From positions 852,501 to 916,500 of the forward strand of contig CAJQUW010001043.1 in assembly GCA_907163375.1 (NCBI GenBank): a DNA stretch of 64,000 bases. The letters run 5' to 3'. The position numbers were made by a program, and so were the translations under genes. The stretch comes from Prostheceraeus crozeri (Eukaryota; Platyhelminthes; Polycladida; Euryleptidae). Below, piece by piece: positions 1-8,080 of the stretch (positions are counted from its first letter, which is position 1; each line of letters opens with the position of its first letter). The notes beneath the pieces were generated by a model that made no database searches, was not told the origin of the DNA, and was given only the letters and a program-made list of their open reading frames with translations.

Positions 1-432
1 CCAGCCGCAGCTCCTTCCTCCGCGACACCTCCTATCCCCGCCGCAGCTCCTGCTACAGTTCCCAAGGCCCCTCTCCCAGTGCGAGAGTATGATGTCGACC
101 TCGATGCAACGACGGATGAAGACATGTACACAAAACTACGCCGTTGTCAAGAGCGTCTAAGGGAGTCAGAGGCCCGTGAGGCTCAACTAATAGAGGACAA
201 CAGAGGTTTGGTTGAGTCCTTACAAAATATAACTCAATCAAACCTCCTGTTGGCCTCGCAAGTGACCAACACTCAGAGGCACGACAAAGAAACATTGGTG
301 CACATCGAGTGCAGAGACAATGCCATTAGAAAGGTGCGTCTAACGAGGATGGACGACTTGGGTGGCTGCAGTGAAAGCTGCAGCCACTTGAAGTTGTACC
401 ACAATGGTATTGTGAAATGTGTTAAACTTTGA
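1..432 (+). CDS. Left-end Polinton ORF, Pro/Ala-rich then coiled coil (partial)
   Basis: The frame is open back to base 1, so the gene starts outside the window. The visible N-terminal part is rich in proline and alanine; the middle is a charged heptad-like stretch rich in Arg, Glu, Leu and Gln that should form a coiled coil. The C-terminal part has a small Cys/His-containing tail. It runs in the same direction as the polymerase gene and ends about 150 bases before it. I do not recognise the family. A structural or accessory role is possible, but nothing in the sequence decides it. Confidence 0.5.
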   Translation, partial: PAAAPSSATPPIPAAAPATVPKAPLPVREYDVDLDATTDEDMYTKLRRCQERLRESEAREAQLIEDNRGLVESLQNITQSNLLLASQVTNTQRHDKETLVHIECRDNAIRKVRLTRMDDLGGCSESCSHLKLYHNGIVKCVKL

Positions 433-522
433 CTTTTTTTCTTTGAAAATTAATTACTGAAAATTTTATGTGTTTTCTCTTTACAACAGATCGGAACATA
501 CGGTATTGGCTGGTGATGACGC

Positions 523-530
523 TGACGTCA
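523..530. promoter_or_regulatory. CRE/ATF-type palindrome TGACGTCA
   Basis: A perfect 8-bp CREB/ATF site lies 15 bases upstream of the TATA box of the polymerase gene. Position relative to the TATA box suits a proximal promoter element. The same octamer recurs inside the PC4-like ORF at 5020-5027, where its meaning is unclear. Confidence 0.4.
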
Positions 531-544
531 TTAGATGGTAGATG

Positions 545-551
545 TATATAA
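545..551 (+). promoter_or_regulatory. TATA box of the polymerase gene
   Basis: TATATAAGG lies 33-39 bases before the polymerase ATG at 584, with a pyrimidine-rich TCATC near the expected start site about 30 bases downstream. This implies a very short leader. The same nonamer precedes two minus-strand genes of this element. Confidence 0.6.
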
Positions 552-583
552 GGGCTTGCTAATTTCTATCCTCATCAATAATC

Positions 584-3500
584 ATGGTTGTCTGTACCAA
601 GTGTGGAAAAGTGTTCACTCTCATAGGCAATTTGCAACGACATGAAAAATTTTGTAAGTTAGGAAAAACATATCAATGTAGCAAGTGTCCATATAAGACG
701 AATAGGATGGATAATCTTAAGAGGCATAAACTTGTATGCAATAATAAACCGAATGATAGCATAACAGAGTCAAATTCAAATAATCAAAATAGATCTACTT
801 CTAAGCCAACAACCAGCGCTTCAACTAACATACAAAACTTTATGCAATACTGCTCTCGGTGTGGCAAAACGTATAACTCTATAAGTAGATTTCGACAGCA
901 TATGAATGTACATAACACAAATAGTGAGATGAATATGCATAATAACTATGGAACTGTTAGTCTCAGCGAAAGCGCACTCAATGGCCATGCACGTGTGTAT
1001 GATATCACGCCAACAACACCTACTGTGGACATAACATCATTCTTAGAAAGCATGCGTTCCATGTTAGGGAATTTAGTGTCTGACTTACTAAGGAGCTATC
1101 AATTGCGCGGTCGTCTGATTGCACAAATTCGTTATGTCCGTTCTAATCCTCAAGAAGAAGAAACTTTTCTCGCACACTTTACCTCATCATCCTCAAACTA
1201 TATTTATGACTATGATTCTTGGTTTCAGGATCATCTAAATAGTCTAATAAATCATATTGAAGCCTTCACAAAAAAGGGTAGCAATTGGATTATAGATGAT
1301 GTACAAAATATAGAGTTCAATGTAATAACAAGTCCAATACTGTCAGGTGGACAATCATTTCCTCTACCAAAGAAGTTAAAAAACTCTAAAGCTGTCATTA
1401 ATGTTAATTCAAATGCAAATGATTGCTTCCTATATGCAGTTTTATCAATATTGCATTATAATGAAGTACCTTATTCAAGGAATGAAGTAAAATCATATAG
1501 TGAGTGGACATCTGAGCTAAATATGGAAGGCATTTCCACACCAGTATCAATCAAAGATATTCCAAAATTTGAGAAAAATAATGATATTAAAATTAACATT
1601 CACTTTTATGAAAATGGACTCAAAGGTGTTCGTTACAATAGTAACTTTACTGGTAGGCAAACGGTTAATATTTTGCTAATTCTAAACAATGGAGCAGCAC
1701 ACTATTGTGGAATTCCAAAGCTGTCAAGATTGTATAGGAGAACTTTAAAAAGACATAAATACTTCTGCGAAAGATGCACTCAGTCATTCACATATAAAAC
1801 AACACTAGAACGACACTTCCAGTTTTGTATTCGAGGAAAAGCACAAATAGAAAAAATGCCATCGGATCTAAAAGTACTAACAAGTAGCATGGAATATCAA
1901 CTAAGTCCTCCTTTAGTAATTTATGCAGATATAGAGTGCTACATTGATAATAAAATACATAAACCTGCGGCCATTGGAGTTTATCATGTCTGGCATAATG
2001 CCCTTCAATCAAAATTTGAAAACAAGTATTACCTCTTTGAAGGTGAAAATTGCATTATTGGTTTCTTGCACCACTTAGAAACTGTAGCCCAAGACTTATA
2101 TGACAACCAATGTGCAACAACTAGGCAGCCAATGTCACTGTCAGCGGATGAAAAAGCACGCCATGAGAATGCAGAATGTTGCAACAAATGTAAATCAAAA
2201 TTCAGCGATGAAGTCATAAAAGTTCGTGATCATGATCATATCACCGGACGATATAGGCAAACATTATGTAGGAAATGCAATCTCCGGTTAAGACTTAACA
2301 GACGGGAGCTCCCCATATTTTTCCACAATTTTAAAAATTATGATAGCCACATCGTTTGCTATAAAGCGATTGGAAGAATGAAGTCTTGGAAATTAGATGT
2401 TGTAGCAGCAACTGCTGAAAAATATATAACTTTATCCGCCAGTGTCCCTGTAAATGAATACAAAGGGAAGACAGTATACTTTAAACTAAAATTCTTAGAC
2501 TCATATCAATTTCTAAGTGCATCCTTGAGTGAATTAGCCAAGGGTTTGCAAACGTATGAGCATGTAGAGACATTAAGGGTAGAATTTCCACAATTAAGTG
2601 ATAATGTTTTATATCAGAAGGGAGTGTTTCCATATTCATACTTCAAAAACTTAAACACGTTGACGGAAGACTGTCTACCACCACAATTTGAATTCTATAA
2701 TGATCTTACTCGTGAGCACTGTTCCGATAGTGAATATGAACACGCTAACAAGGCGTGGATTGAATTTAATTGTAGCACATTTGGTGATTACATGCTCGCA
2801 TATCTGAAGTTAGATGTTTTATTGTTGGCAGACATATTTGAAGTGTTTAGAGCATTGAGTCAACGTGAGGATGAAGTCGACCCTGTACATTTTGTCAGTC
2901 TCCCACATCTTAGCTTTACCTCAGCACTAAATTTCTCTTCCAATGATCCCCCACACTACATACAAGATGAAAATATGTACAATCTATTTGAACGAGGAAT
3001 TAGAGGGGGTATGACTTTCACCAACATTCACCGAGCGCGTGCACGCATTGAAGAATTAGGAAATAATACACATGAAAGTCGACATTTGACCTACTTAGAT
3101 GTTAATAACCTTTACGGTTCTTCACTCAGTAGGAATCTACCCCACTCAAATTTCAAATGGTTGAATGAAAGTGAATTAGATAATTTTTTAATTGAAGAAA
3201 ATGTTCAAAATATAGATGATGATGGTGAAATCGGCTACATTTTTGATTTAGATTTAGAGTATCCTGCAGCCATTCATGATGACACTGCCGATTTCCCATT
3301 AGCTCCAGAAATGCAGATGATTGAAAAGAGAATGTTTTCACACTATATGAAAAATCTATATGAAAAAGTAAGACCAAATACACATTTTTCTTCTATCAAG
3401 AAACTTCTGCTCCATCAATTTGATAGGGAAAATTATGTAGTCCACTACTCAATTTTAAAATTTTACTTGACCATGGGCATGAGAATCAAGAAGATTCATA

Positions 3501-4441
3501 GTGGCATAAAATTCACACAAAAGCCTTGGTTAAAAACATACATTGATATGAACTCTCAAAAGAGGGCTCAATCAAACACTGACTTCGAAAAGTCATTCTA
3601 CAAATTGAAAAATAATTCTTTATATGGTAAAACAATGGAAAATGTAAGGAGAAGGAAAAAATTTAAACTAGTCAACAATGAGAAACAACTACTGAAATTG
3701 TCAAATCATCCTCTCTATGTTCAACACAAAATATTTGATGAAGATCTGGTTGGTATGGAAATGTACAAACCTTCAATAGTTTTAAATAAATTAATATATG
3801 TTGGTCAAGCAGTACTTGACTATAGTAAGTTGGAAATGTATCAATTATATTACAATGATCTAAAAGGGTGTCCACTGATAAATAGAACGCGGCTTTGTGG
3901 AGGTGATACCGACAGTTTCTTCCTATGTTTATACACATCACCATCTGTCCGTCTGGAAGATATACTTCTATACTTCGGTGAAAAGTTTGACTCTTCAAAC
4001 TATGACAGTCATCACCGACTATACTCAACTACAAACAAAGCTAGATTAGGTTGTTTTAAGGATGAGTGTGCTGGAAAGTTGCTTGAGGAAATGATCCTAC
4101 TAAAACCGAAAATGTATTCCATGAAATATCTAGACTCTACGAATCATAGCATCAAACGTGCAAAAGGAATTCAGAGAGCAGCAGTTAAAAAATTGAAACA
4201 TGATGACTATAGGAGTGTCTATTATAGTGAGAATGATACAACTGAAGATATGACAATTATAAATTCAAAAAATCACATAGTTAGCACAAAATCATTTAGG
4301 AAGCGAGGTCTTTCACTTTGGGAGGATAAGCGCTGTTGGCTGGATAAAAATTTATCATTACCATATGGACACTATAGCCTAGGTCTTCCCCCACCGTCGA
4401 AGAGAAGGAGATGCCTTCCTGTCACAGGTGATGTAGAATAA
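584..4441 (+). CDS. Protein-primed family B DNA polymerase (pPolB) of Polinton
   Basis: Replicates the element from its ends by protein priming. Read along the 1285 residues: two C2H2-like fingers at about 4-52 and one near 89-109; a papain/OTU-like region with NDCF near 279 and a His in AHYCG near 372, followed by LSRL; a further finger near 393-413; Exo I (YADIEC, ~446); a Cys-rich endonuclease VII-like insert with RDHDHITG (~530-565); Exo II (FFHNFKNYDSH, ~583); Exo III (YLKLDVLLLAD, ~739); Pol A (YLDVNNLYG, ~836); Pol B (KNNSLYGKTMEN, ~1006); Pol C (GGDTDSF, ~1105). All catalytic Asp residues of motifs A and C are visible. The length suits Polinton polymerases. The ATG follows a TATA box at proper distance, and an AATAAA lies just after the stop. 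Confidence 0.97.
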   Translation: MVVCTKCGKVFTLIGNLQRHEKFCKLGKTYQCSKCPYKTNRMDNLKRHKLVCNNKPNDSITESNSNNQNRSTSKPTTSASTNIQNFMQYCSRCGKTYNSISRFRQHMNVHNTNSEMNMHNNYGTVSLSESALNGHARVYDITPTTPTVDITSFLESMRSMLGNLVSDLLRSYQLRGRLIAQIRYVRSNPQEEETFLAHFTSSSSNYIYDYDSWFQDHLNSLINHIEAFTKKGSNWIIDDVQNIEFNVITSPILSGGQSFPLPKKLKNSKAVINVNSNANDCFLYAVLSILHYNEVPYSRNEVKSYSEWTSELNMEGISTPVSIKDIPKFEKNNDIKINIHFYENGLKGVRYNSNFTGRQTVNILLILNNGAAHYCGIPKLSRLYRRTLKRHKYFCERCTQSFTYKTTLERHFQFCIRGKAQIEKMPSDLKVLTSSMEYQLSPPLVIYADIECYIDNKIHKPAAIGVYHVWHNALQSKFENKYYLFEGENCIIGFLHHLETVAQDLYDNQCATTRQPMSLSADEKARHENAECCNKCKSKFSDEVIKVRDHDHITGRYRQTLCRKCNLRLRLNRRELPIFFHNFKNYDSHIVCYKAIGRMKSWKLDVVAATAEKYITLSASVPVNEYKGKTVYFKLKFLDSYQFLSASLSELAKGLQTYEHVETLRVEFPQLSDNVLYQKGVFPYSYFKNLNTLTEDCLPPQFEFYNDLTREHCSDSEYEHANKAWIEFNCSTFGDYMLAYLKLDVLLLADIFEVFRALSQREDEVDPVHFVSLPHLSFTSALNFSSNDPPHYIQDENMYNLFERGIRGGMTFTNIHRARARIEELGNNTHESRHLTYLDVNNLYGSSLSRNLPHSNFKWLNESELDNFLIEENVQNIDDDGEIGYIFDLDLEYPAAIHDDTADFPLAPEMQMIEKRMFSHYMKNLYEKVRPNTHFSSIKKLLLHQFDRENYVVHYSILKFYLTMGMRIKKIHSGIKFTQKPWLKTYIDMNSQKRAQSNTDFEKSFYKLKNNSLYGKTMENVRRRKKFKLVNNEKQLLKLSNHPLYVQHKIFDEDLVGMEMYKPSIVLNKLIYVGQAVLDYSKLEMYQLYYNDLKGCPLINRTRLCGGDTDSFFLCLYTSPSVRLEDILLYFGEKFDSSNYDSHHRLYSTTNKARLGCFKDECAGKLLEEMILLKPKMYSMKYLDSTNHSIKRAKGIQRAAVKKLKHDDYRSVYYSENDTTEDMTIINSKNHIVSTKSFRKRGLSLWEDKRCWLDKNLSLPYGHYSLGLPPPSKRRRCLPVTGDVE

Positions 4442-4720
4442 GTCTAAATAAAAACAATATAATATTCCACTTGTAATAGATCTTGCGATTGCTGCATCTT
4501 CCGACATGTAGCAACACTTACTAATACATAAGTAGTCTTACTAAAATTGAAATTTCTACATCTTTCCGATATGTAGAAATGATTACTAATAAATAGGTAG
4601 TCCTAATGTGAATGAATATGTGAAGAATTTGTACTCAACATCATTCCGATATGTTGAGCTAATAAAATAACAAACTTTAGGCAAACATTAAACTTAAATT
4701 TGAAACATAGCTTTCGGAAC
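4442..4720 (+). other. Intergenic stretch between polymerase and PC4-like ORF, with loose repeats
   Basis: About 280 bases without a gene. It contains three loosely repeated phrases built around TTCCGA(C/T)ATGT followed by AG, at about 4499, 4564 and 4645, spaced 65-80 bases apart. These could be promoter or replication elements. No ORF is visible. Confidence 0.35.
4447..4452 (+). terminator. Polyadenylation signal AATAAA after the polymerase gene
   Basis: AATAAA begins 6 bases after the polymerase stop codon. That gives an extremely short 3' untranslated region, in keeping with the compact layout of the element. Confidence 0.5.
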
Positions 4721-5281
4721 ATGCCTCATTACATTAGAACATGGAAACTTAGTGACGTTCAAAACGTTCACATAACAAATTCTAAAAGAATAGCATTTCG
4801 TCATTCAATAGCAAATAGTGATCGAAAACATCGTGGCGTTTGCATTAGTATTGACTCATTGCCTTCACTGAAAGACTTTGCGGATCTCATTGACAACCAT
4901 AAGACTCGGATCAAGATTCCTCTCGATGACAAGGTATGGATAAAGTGTGATTCATCAGTCAAACTATACGTCTGTTCACCAAAACGTGAAGATGTTGAAT
5001 ATCGATTTTTTCGTTTCAGTGACGTCACATGGGAAACCTTTACAAGGGAGATACTACCACAGATAACGTCATTCATTAAAGATGGAGGACATCAAACGGT
5101 TGGAAGTTGTAAATCGGATGTTAACTACAAAAGCAAAGTCAAAACTCAATCTACAAGAGATCGAGAGGAATATACCCAACCGAAAACAATGGTTACTGAT
5201 AAAACGCAAATTGAAGCCGACAACGAGCTTACATCTTGGAAGACCCTCAATGTTAACATGGAGGATTCAGAGGAAGGATAG
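4721..5281 (+). CDS. PC4-like small Polinton protein
   Basis: The first ATG in the frame is at 4721 and gives 186 residues. Residues about 10-55 read as short strands followed by RGVCISID and a helix ending DFADLID. This resembles the transcriptional coactivator PC4/Sub1 pattern, in which two strands lead to KGISL and a helix. A second similar unit follows (VWIKC, VKLYVCSP, then a helix TWETFTREILPQI), so it may be a tandem PC4-like fold that binds single-stranded or melted DNA. The last 60 residues are hydrophilic and lie over the start of the TBP ORF. Neighbours with TBP and polymerase suggest a role in transcription or replication. The PC4 assignment is tentative; it rests on pattern, not on invariant residues. 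Confidence 0.4.
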   Translation: MPHYIRTWKLSDVQNVHITNSKRIAFRHSIANSDRKHRGVCISIDSLPSLKDFADLIDNHKTRIKIPLDDKVWIKCDSSVKLYVCSPKREDVEYRFFRFSDVTWETFTREILPQITSFIKDGGHQTVGSCKSDVNYKSKVKTQSTRDREEYTQPKTMVTDKTQIEADNELTSWKTLNVNMEDSEEG

Positions 5282-5651
5282 ATCTCTCACTATCCTATTC
5301 TTTCCAAATGGAACAATCCAATGTATTGGAAGGGTCATGGAGGGTGATCTCTCATATTTACACTTAACTTTGGAACATTTACTTGGTGATTCATTATCTG
5401 ATTGGAAAGTGAAGACAATGACCGTGTTATGTGAATTACACTATCACTATGATTTCCGTAAAGTTACATCATCACATAATCTAACTTATGAAGTGGAGTT
5501 ATTTCCAGCAGCTCAATTGACTAACTGGCATCCATATCATGTTCATGTGTTCCATAATGGAAAGATTGTGATAACCGGCATTAAAGACATAAGTGATGTG
5601 CCTCCCATCATATGTGATTTGAAAAAATGTTTCATGAAAACCAAATTGTAG
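5082..5651 (+). CDS. TATA-binding-protein-like protein (TBP core domain)
   Basis: All 189 residues line up with the two-repeat TBP core of about 180. The first half has VNRMLTTKAKSKLNLQEIE (compare the VSTVNLGCKLDLKTIA opening), then LTILFFPNGTIQCIGR (compare ALIFSSGKMVCTGAK). The second half has YEVELFP, identical to TBP's YEPELFP except one residue, then VHVFHNGKIVITGIKD (compare LLIFVSGKVVLTGAK) and a closing helix. A protein of this fold binds and bends TATA-box DNA and recruits RNA polymerase, so the element may steer its own transcription. It overlaps the upstream ORF by 200 bases in another frame. Recognised from remembered family motifs, not by a search; the fold call is strong, whether it still binds TATA is inference. 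Confidence 0.82.
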   Translation: MEDIKRLEVVNRMLTTKAKSKLNLQEIERNIPNRKQWLLIKRKLKPTTSLHLGRPSMLTWRIQRKDRSLTILFFPNGTIQCIGRVMEGDLSYLHLTLEHLLGDSLSDWKVKTMTVLCELHYHYDFRKVTSSHNLTYEVELFPAAQLTNWHPYHVHVFHNGKIVITGIKDISDVPPIICDLKKCFMKTKL

Positions 5652-5745
5652 ATTTTGTATATATGTGGATAGATAATGAAATGTGAACATGTTTTTTGTA
5701 TATATGTGAATAGATAATGAAATATGAGCATGTTTTTGTTTTCCT
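5652..5745. repeat. Two-copy tandem repeat at the convergent gene junction
   Basis: Two about 45-bp copies, beginning near 5655 and 5698, share the core TGTATATATGTG followed by ATAGATAATGAAAT. They sit between the plus-strand TBP gene and the minus-strand protease gene, where transcripts of the two blocks meet, so they may affect 3'-end formation. Confidence 0.7.
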
Positions 5746-5798
5746 TATAAACCCTTGTTTTGGAAAAAAGAGAGCAAGTTAATGATACAACATAAAAC

Positions 5799-5804
5799 TT
5801 TATT
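5799..5804 (-). terminator. Polyadenylation signal overlapping the protease stop
   Basis: On the minus strand AATAAA overlaps the TAA stop codon of the protease gene, the last gene of the minus-strand block. It probably ends the transcripts of that block. Confidence 0.5.
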
Positions 5805-6264
5805 TCAAAACTGTTTCAACATATTTAGTAAGAATTACATCATTTTTATCACAGTTTTTTGAAAATAGTTCTAAAGCACTTTTACAGTTATTTTTCAATG
5901 GTCTCTCGTTGACAAAATAGAGTACATAGCCACCGCACATTAGAGATGTATTACTTTGAAGTGGGAACGATGTCACTTTCCTAACAGTCCAGGAAAACCT
6001 GTTCATCCATAATGCGATATCATGTAAACGAGGTTGATTAAGAGAGTCAAAATATTCGGCAACTTTATAACGATTGATGTATACAGCAATCCAATGTTTT
6101 CCGGGAAGATTGTTGGTATCCGTATTGATGATAAGCGAACAAGGATAGAAAGGAATTGAATCAGGTAAATTATCTCTAGAAAAGACATTGAGAAATATTG
6201 TCTTGGAGTAGGGATGAGCTTTCCTCATTTTCCTCAAGATTTCTATGTTGCTTAAGTTACTCAT
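5800..6264 (-). CDS. Adenain-type cysteine protease (PRO)
   Basis: A maturation protease of the adenovirus proteinase family; in Polintons it is expected to process capsid proteins. In 154 residues the catalytic set is visible: His57 in GKHWIAVY, Glu70/Asp73 in AEYFDSLNQ, Gln103 for the oxyanion hole, and Cys110 in MCGGYVLYF. Length is a little below adenovirus adenain (about 200), as usual for Polintons. The ATG overlaps the stop of the capsid gene by four bases (ATGA). Start and family are secure. Confidence 0.95.
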   Translation of the reverse strand: MSNLSNIEILRKMRKAHPYSKTIFLNVFSRDNLPDSIPFYPCSLIINTDTNNLPGKHWIAVYINRYKVAEYFDSLNQPRLHDIALWMNRFSWTVRKVTSFPLQSNTSLMCGGYVLYFVNERPLKNNCKSALELFSKNCDKNDVILTKYVETVLK

Positions 6265-7544
6265 CTCTGATAGCTGACAGTCACGTCTCTCATTCTTGTT
6301 ATCTCAACTTTGCTATCATAGATAGCATAAATGAGACAAGTAATTGTTTTCTTCAAAGGTGACTCAAATGATACCTCCAGTCGTAGATTTCCAGGCTTTG
6401 TAACTCCTACGCTTTCACCACCTAGATCTGCATCTGCTGTGAGGTTGTACATAATGAAGAAGTAGCCATTCTTGTACATATCCATTGTAATTCCATTTGA
6501 ATCGTCTGTATTAAACATGTTGAGGGCGGTGAAAATAGAACCATATTCACGTGCGAATTTACCATCTTTGAAATTAGGCTCATATGCTTTGCAAGATACA
6601 AATTTCCCATCCTGATAGAGTGCTAGTTTGCTAACATTAAAGTGTTGGAAATTGAATGGATTCTTTTCAAAAGCACCAATGAATGCCTCATTTTCCACAA
6701 ATGTGATATACACCGCCTTTGGCATTGCAGTGGGAAAAAGATTTGGGTAGGCATGTGAGGATGATCCCGCACCAATTGTGAAGTTTGTCAACACACTGTG
6801 ATTAACTGGATATATTGCATTGTTTTTCCTCAATCCTGTCGCATGCTCGTTGATGACTGACGGGTTCATTGTTACTCGCCTTACATTGAGCACGGCATTA
6901 CTTATGTTGACTTGATAGTTTGTAGCTCCAAAAGCCATTAACGCGAACTCAGGATTTGCACGAATAAATTTTATTTGCATTTTAACCTGTGATAGCAGAT
7001 ATCTAGATTGACGAAGGAAATCAAGATAGACGGGTCCTTTCAAGTATAATTCCTTTGAATCCTCTGTTAAATCCATTCGTCTTTTCAACCCTGTATTTGA
7101 GACATCATCAAATTTCCCTTGCTGATCATCATACCACCCAGAAACTTGCAAGTGTGACTGTTTAGCTTGCTTTTGAAATTGAGTCATTGTATGTATATAT
7201 GCTCCATATGGATATGCTCGATCCCCTCCTTCAATCTGTTTGTCATTCAATATTAGATACACATCTGAGAACAGACTGGCAATAGGAAGATTTGCTAATC
7301 CCACTTTATCCTTGGATGAATCGATATTTGTACCATCAGTCTTCTTAATTTGTATACACAACTCTAAATCAATGGATTGACAGTCAATATAATCTTGAGG
7401 ATTGGCAGGTATATCAAACTGAATAGGCTGCTGGTTACCATCGATATTTGTTGTGGGGACTATGTCTACAATTGTTGAGGAGATGATGTCTGTCTGATGA
7501 GGGGGAGAATCGAAGAAACACAAAGCCGAATTGATACTCTGCAT
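6261..7544 (-). CDS. Major capsid protein (double jelly-roll, hexon-like)
   Basis: 427 residues matching the Polinton/adintovirus hexon-like family. The start has a hydrophobic strand pattern (IISSTIVDIVPT, then PIQFDIPANPQDYIDC). LPIASLFSDVYLILND follows, then YPYGAYIHTM, the stretch GPVYLDFLRQSRYLL, and near the C-terminus NPFNFQHFNVSKLALYQDG. These are hallmarks of the family I know from invertebrate genomes. It should assemble as trimers into an icosahedral shell. It is preceded after 10 bases by the basic core protein and overlaps the protease start. The ATG at 7544 opens the conserved N-terminus. Confidence 0.92.
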   Translation of the reverse strand: MQSINSALCFFDSPPHQTDIISSTIVDIVPTTNIDGNQQPIQFDIPANPQDYIDCQSIDLELCIQIKKTDGTNIDSSKDKVGLANLPIASLFSDVYLILNDKQIEGGDRAYPYGAYIHTMTQFQKQAKQSHLQVSGWYDDQQGKFDDVSNTGLKRRMDLTEDSKELYLKGPVYLDFLRQSRYLLSQVKMQIKFIRANPEFALMAFGATNYQVNISNAVLNVRRVTMNPSVINEHATGLRKNNAIYPVNHSVLTNFTIGAGSSSHAYPNLFPTAMPKAVYITFVENEAFIGAFEKNPFNFQHFNVSKLALYQDGKFVSCKAYEPNFKDGKFAREYGSIFTALNMFNTDDSNGITMDMYKNGYFFIMYNLTADADLGGESVGVTKPGNLRLEVSFESPLKKTITCLIYAIYDSKVEITRMRDVTVSYQR

Positions 7545-7554
7545 CGTATTAGCT

Positions 7555-8037
7555 CTACAAATATGTTGTCTTCCTTCGTTTTGACTTGTTTCTAGTAGCT
7601 GTGGAATTTCGTTTGCGCTTTCTTGTTTTCACTCGACGTCTAGATTTAGAACGTGCTGCTCTAGTCGGCTTTTTACTTTTCCTGCGTCTTTGCTTAGTAA
7701 CTCGGCCTGATCCAACTTGTCTTGACTTCCTACGCTTCTTCCGAACTGTACGTCTCGTCTTTGTTAAATCATCTAATGCGTCTATGGCAGATTGCTGCGC
7801 GCGCATTTTCATAGATTCACCGATATCCTCACCTTGAAGCGCATCAGCTGCAACATTTGCACCAAAATCTAAAGCCCTGCTTCCAACACGCTTCATGATT
7901 GGTACGCCATACTTTTTGAGTGTTGGAAGAACCATACGTCTTAGTGCACCAAATATGCCTCCTCCAACTTGTCGTCTACCTCCAACAAACACGGGATAAC
8001 CGCTCTGATATGATGGTCTACTGTAAATGCCTGTCAT
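7555..8037 (-). CDS. Basic core/virion protein with Gly-Gly motifs
   Basis: 160 residues. The N-terminal third has VFVGGRRQVGGGIFGALRR, whose Gly-Gly steps resemble the sites cut by adenain-type proteases and the glycine-rich starts of adenovirus pVI/pX proteins. The middle is helical (RALDFGANVAADALQGEDIG). The last 60 residues are overwhelmingly Arg and Lys, well suited to condensing DNA. It sits between the two capsid genes. A DNA-packing virion protein like adenovirus VII or mu is the likely role; homology to either is not shown by the sequence alone. Confidence 0.75.
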   Translation of the reverse strand: MTGIYSRPSYQSGYPVFVGGRRQVGGGIFGALRRMVLPTLKKYGVPIMKRVGSRALDFGANVAADALQGEDIGESMKMRAQQSAIDALDDLTKTRRTVRKKRRKSRQVGSGRVTKQRRRKSKKPTRAARSKSRRRVKTRKRKRNSTATRNKSKRRKTTYL

Positions 8038-8080
8038 TATGACTATTGAATAACTATGGAAGTCACAATAGCGTAAAGCC

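Noticed and set aside
4700-4720. Upstream non-ATG extension of the PC4-like ORF
   Set aside because: It would begin at TTG; the ATG at 4721 is the normal eukaryotic choice.
7586-7837. 83-codon plus-strand frame opposite the core protein
   Set aside because: The reverse complement of Arg/Lys-rich coding gives Leu/Phe-rich frames automatically; no independent evidence.
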